Of a DNA stretch of 8,156 bases, positions 6,714-8,156 are shown piece by piece. The notes below the pieces were generated by a model. That model did no database searches, was not told where the DNA came from, and worked only from the letters and a program-made list of their open reading frames with translations. Both the position numbers and the translations under genes were made by a program. The stretch covers positions 1-8,156 of the forward strand of contig DATEMK010000539.1 of NCBI GenBank assembly GCA_035275625.1, written 5' to 3'. Position 1 is the stretch's first letter, and every line of letters begins with the position of its first letter. This DNA comes from DATEMK01 sp035275625 (GTDB lineage: Bacteria; Bacteroidota; Bacteroidia; AKYH767-A; OLB10).

Positions 6714-7919
6714 ATGAAACTTTATCAAATTTCCTTATTGGCTGTTGCTTCGCTGTTTGTTTTTACTTCCAATTCCTCATGCAATGATACAGATAAGAAT
6801 AATTCTGTAAACCAAAATAATGATGGGACTCTTCCGGCATCAGTTTCCCCGCTCCAAAATGAAACAGCCTCCGGCAGTTTGACTAAAAAAGATTACTGCG
6901 GAATTTATGTAGCTGGCGACTGGGACAAACCCGTTGAAGAACATGTCCTGAAAAATCCTGATGTGGATGGAATAATTATTCGCATTCATTGGAAAAAAAT
7001 TCAACTCGGGCAAACTAAATTTGACTGGACACAATTGGATAATGATACTAAAGCAGCAGTTCAGGCAGGCAAAAAATTCTGGATCACTTTTGCGGCAGGC
7101 AGGCACAGTCCCGAATGGATTTATAATCATGGAATCAGGAAGCTCACTTTTATGGAGGCTCCGCAGCAGGGAAAACTGGGTAAGGTAGCGAGGATGCACG
7201 TTCCTGTGGTTTGGGATAAAGATTATATTGAGCTGTGGGAAAATTTTATCACAAAAGTTGCTGACCATCTTAAAGCAGATCCGAAAATATGGAATGAGCT
7301 CACGATGGTTAAGGTTTCGGGTATTAACCAGAAATCAGATGAGATCAGGTTGCCCGCACAGAATGAACTGAAAACTACAAAAGGGGAAAGATCCTCCAAT
7401 GCAGCTTCGATCTGGAAGGATGCGGGTTATCGCCCTGCGCTTGTTTATAAAGTATGGCAGCGCGTTTTAGATTCGTACGCAAAAAATTTTCCGGGTAAAA
7501 TACTCAGCATGGCAATTATTCCAGGGCATGGTTTTCCTACCATTGATAAAAACGGAAACATAGTAGATAAAAAACAGGCGCAGGATTTTACGGAGGAATT
7601 AATTGACTATGGACTTAATAAATATAAAGGCGTGTTTGCCGTTCAATATAATTCTTTGCAGGAAAAGGGAGGAGTACCCGGATTAACGCAGGTTGCCCAG
7701 GCAGGAAAGCGCGGAGCTATTACCGGTTACCAGTTAGAATATGTTCAATTGGGTGAGCCGTCCTGTCTGACAAATCAAAGCCCGTGTGATGAAGAAATGT
7801 TTAAAAGAGTATTAGACAATGGAATAAATAACGGAGCCTGCTGGATTGAAATTTTCCAACGGAATGTTTTAGCATTTCCCAAGGCAATTTCCTATGGTCA
7901 TACGAAGCTGATGAAGTAA
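6714..7919 (+). CDS. Predicted lipoprotein with glycosidase-like TIM barrel, family unassigned
   Basis: A 401-residue protein. Residues 1-22 are a signal sequence ending TSNSSC, so Cys23 is the probable lipidated residue; acidic residues just after it (CNDTDK) are compatible with the surface-export signals of Bacteroidota lipoproteins. A low-complexity Asn/Ser/Thr linker runs to about 57. From about 60 the sequence looks like a clan GH-A barrel: YCGIYVAGDWD (61-71), DGIIIRIHWKKIQ (85-97) and KFDWTQLD (102-109), the usual 'R-x-x-W...F-D-W' beginning of GH42/GH5-type enzymes, then FWITFAAGRHSPEW (122-135). Candidate catalytic acids are Glu210 (SDEIRLP), Glu342 (GYQLEY) and Glu379 (ACWIEIF), but I cannot assign roles, and the canonical Asn-Glu pair at strand 4 is not obvious. 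Two cysteines (351, 358) may form a small disulfide loop. I do not recognise a named family; envelope glycan processing is inferred. It converges with the downstream gene across 7 bp. Confidence 0.72.
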   Translation: MKLYQISLLAVASLFVFTSNSSCNDTDKNNSVNQNNDGTLPASVSPLQNETASGSLTKKDYCGIYVAGDWDKPVEEHVLKNPDVDGIIIRIHWKKIQLGQTKFDWTQLDNDTKAAVQAGKKFWITFAAGRHSPEWIYNHGIRKLTFMEAPQQGKLGKVARMHVPVVWDKDYIELWENFITKVADHLKADPKIWNELTMVKVSGINQKSDEIRLPAQNELKTTKGERSSNAASIWKDAGYRPALVYKVWQRVLDSYAKNFPGKILSMAIIPGHGFPTIDKNGNIVDKKQAQDFTEELIDYGLNKYKGVFAVQYNSLQEKGGVPGLTQVAQAGKRGAITGYQLEYVQLGEPSCLTNQSPCDEEMFKRVLDNGINNGACWIEIFQRNVLAFPKAISYGHTKLMK

Positions 7920-7926
7920 AAACCGG

Positions 7927-8156
7927 TTATTTCACAATATTTATTTTCTCTGCCCGGGTTTCTTTTTCTGAAACAATTTGCAAAAAATATAATCCGGCAG
8001 CAAAGTTCGCAGTGGGAATTTTAATTATTCTGTCTGTGAGATTTTTTACAGAATAAACAATTTGCCCTTTCAATGATTTTAATAAAACAGTTGTATGCTT
8101 ATACTCTGTTTCAGAAAGATCAACATTCAAAATGCCGGATACCGGGTTTGGAAAAA
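7927..8156 (-). CDS. C-terminal type A sorting domain of a T9SS-exported protein (5' part outside window)
   Basis: Only the last ~75 residues are visible. Read from the window edge, the frame gives FPNPVSGILNVDL, then ten-odd variable residues, VLLKSLKGQIVYS, IPTANFAAGLYFLQI and a terminal KINIVK. This is the type A C-terminal sorting domain (TIGR04183-like): a [FY]-P-N-P start, a central 'G-x-x-V' strand, an 'L/F-x-x-G-x-Y' strand and a basic end. Such domains direct cargo through the outer membrane by the type IX secretion system, after which they are cleaved and the cargo is commonly attached to A-LPS. The frame is open to the edge, so the TTG at 8130 is not a start. The cargo domain lies outside the window, so its function cannot be stated. 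The gene converges on the glycosidase-like gene with 7 bp between stops and no clear terminator. Confidence 0.85.
   Translation of the reverse strand, partial: FPNPVSGILNVDLSETEYKHTTVLLKSLKGQIVYSVKNLTDRIIKIPTANFAAGLYFLQIVSEKETRAEKINIVK

Noticed and set aside
6840..7268. Minus-strand open frame of 142 codons
   Set aside because: It is antisense to the glycosidase-like lipoprotein gene, shows no domain signature and no plausible own promoter.
7921..7928. Palindrome AACCGGTT between convergent stops as a terminator
   Set aside because: The palindrome has no loop, pairing outward is interrupted after four base pairs, and there is no proper U-tract; too weak to call a terminator.
8128..8130. TTG (minus strand) as start of a 67-residue protein
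   Set aside because: The codons upstream to the edge read F-P-N-P-V-S-G-I, the beginning of a T9SS sorting domain, so the gene continues beyond the window.
1..8156. CRISPR array, tRNA/rRNA gene, insertion sequence or prophage
   Set aside because: No regularly spaced repeats, cloverleaf-like sequence, transposase or phage gene, or terminal inverted repeats were seen; the window is almost fully occupied by coding sequence.

Overview
The window looks like a chromosomal segment of a Bacteroidota bacterium, probably an uncultured Chitinophagales- or Sphingobacteriales-type lineage. Three things point that way: the DNA is AT-rich; the complete genes start behind A/T-rich leaders with no AGGAGG-type ribosome binding site; and the right edge carries the C-terminal sorting domain of the type IX secretion system (T9SS), which is found only in this phylum and close relatives. 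The exact lineage cannot be read from the sequence.

Positions 1-5050 (+ strand) hold a tight run of five genes read as one operon segment: the end of a sulfotransferase, a polytopic O-antigen ligase/polymerase-type membrane protein, a GT4 glycosyltransferase, a second sulfotransferase related to the first, and a third sulfotransferase of a different subfamily. Gaps are 8, 10, 11 and 43 bp. This is the downstream part of a surface-polysaccharide locus. The density of PAPS-dependent sulfotransferases suggests that the product is a sulfated exopolysaccharide, capsule or O-chain.

Positions 5047-7919 hold two predicted lipoprotein glycosidase-like proteins transcribed away from each other from a 143-bp intergenic region. 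The minus-strand one resembles clan GH-A enzymes (GH51/GH79/GH39-like) and converges on the sulfotransferase operon, with stop codons that overlap. The plus-strand one has the look of a TIM-barrel glycosidase but matches no family I can name. They may trim, release or recycle the polysaccharide made next door, though that is inference.

Positions 7927-8156 (- strand) are the C-terminal end of a T9SS-exported protein that continues beyond the window. I see no tRNA, rRNA, CRISPR array, insertion sequence or prophage signature. No stretch without a gene exceeds 143 bp.
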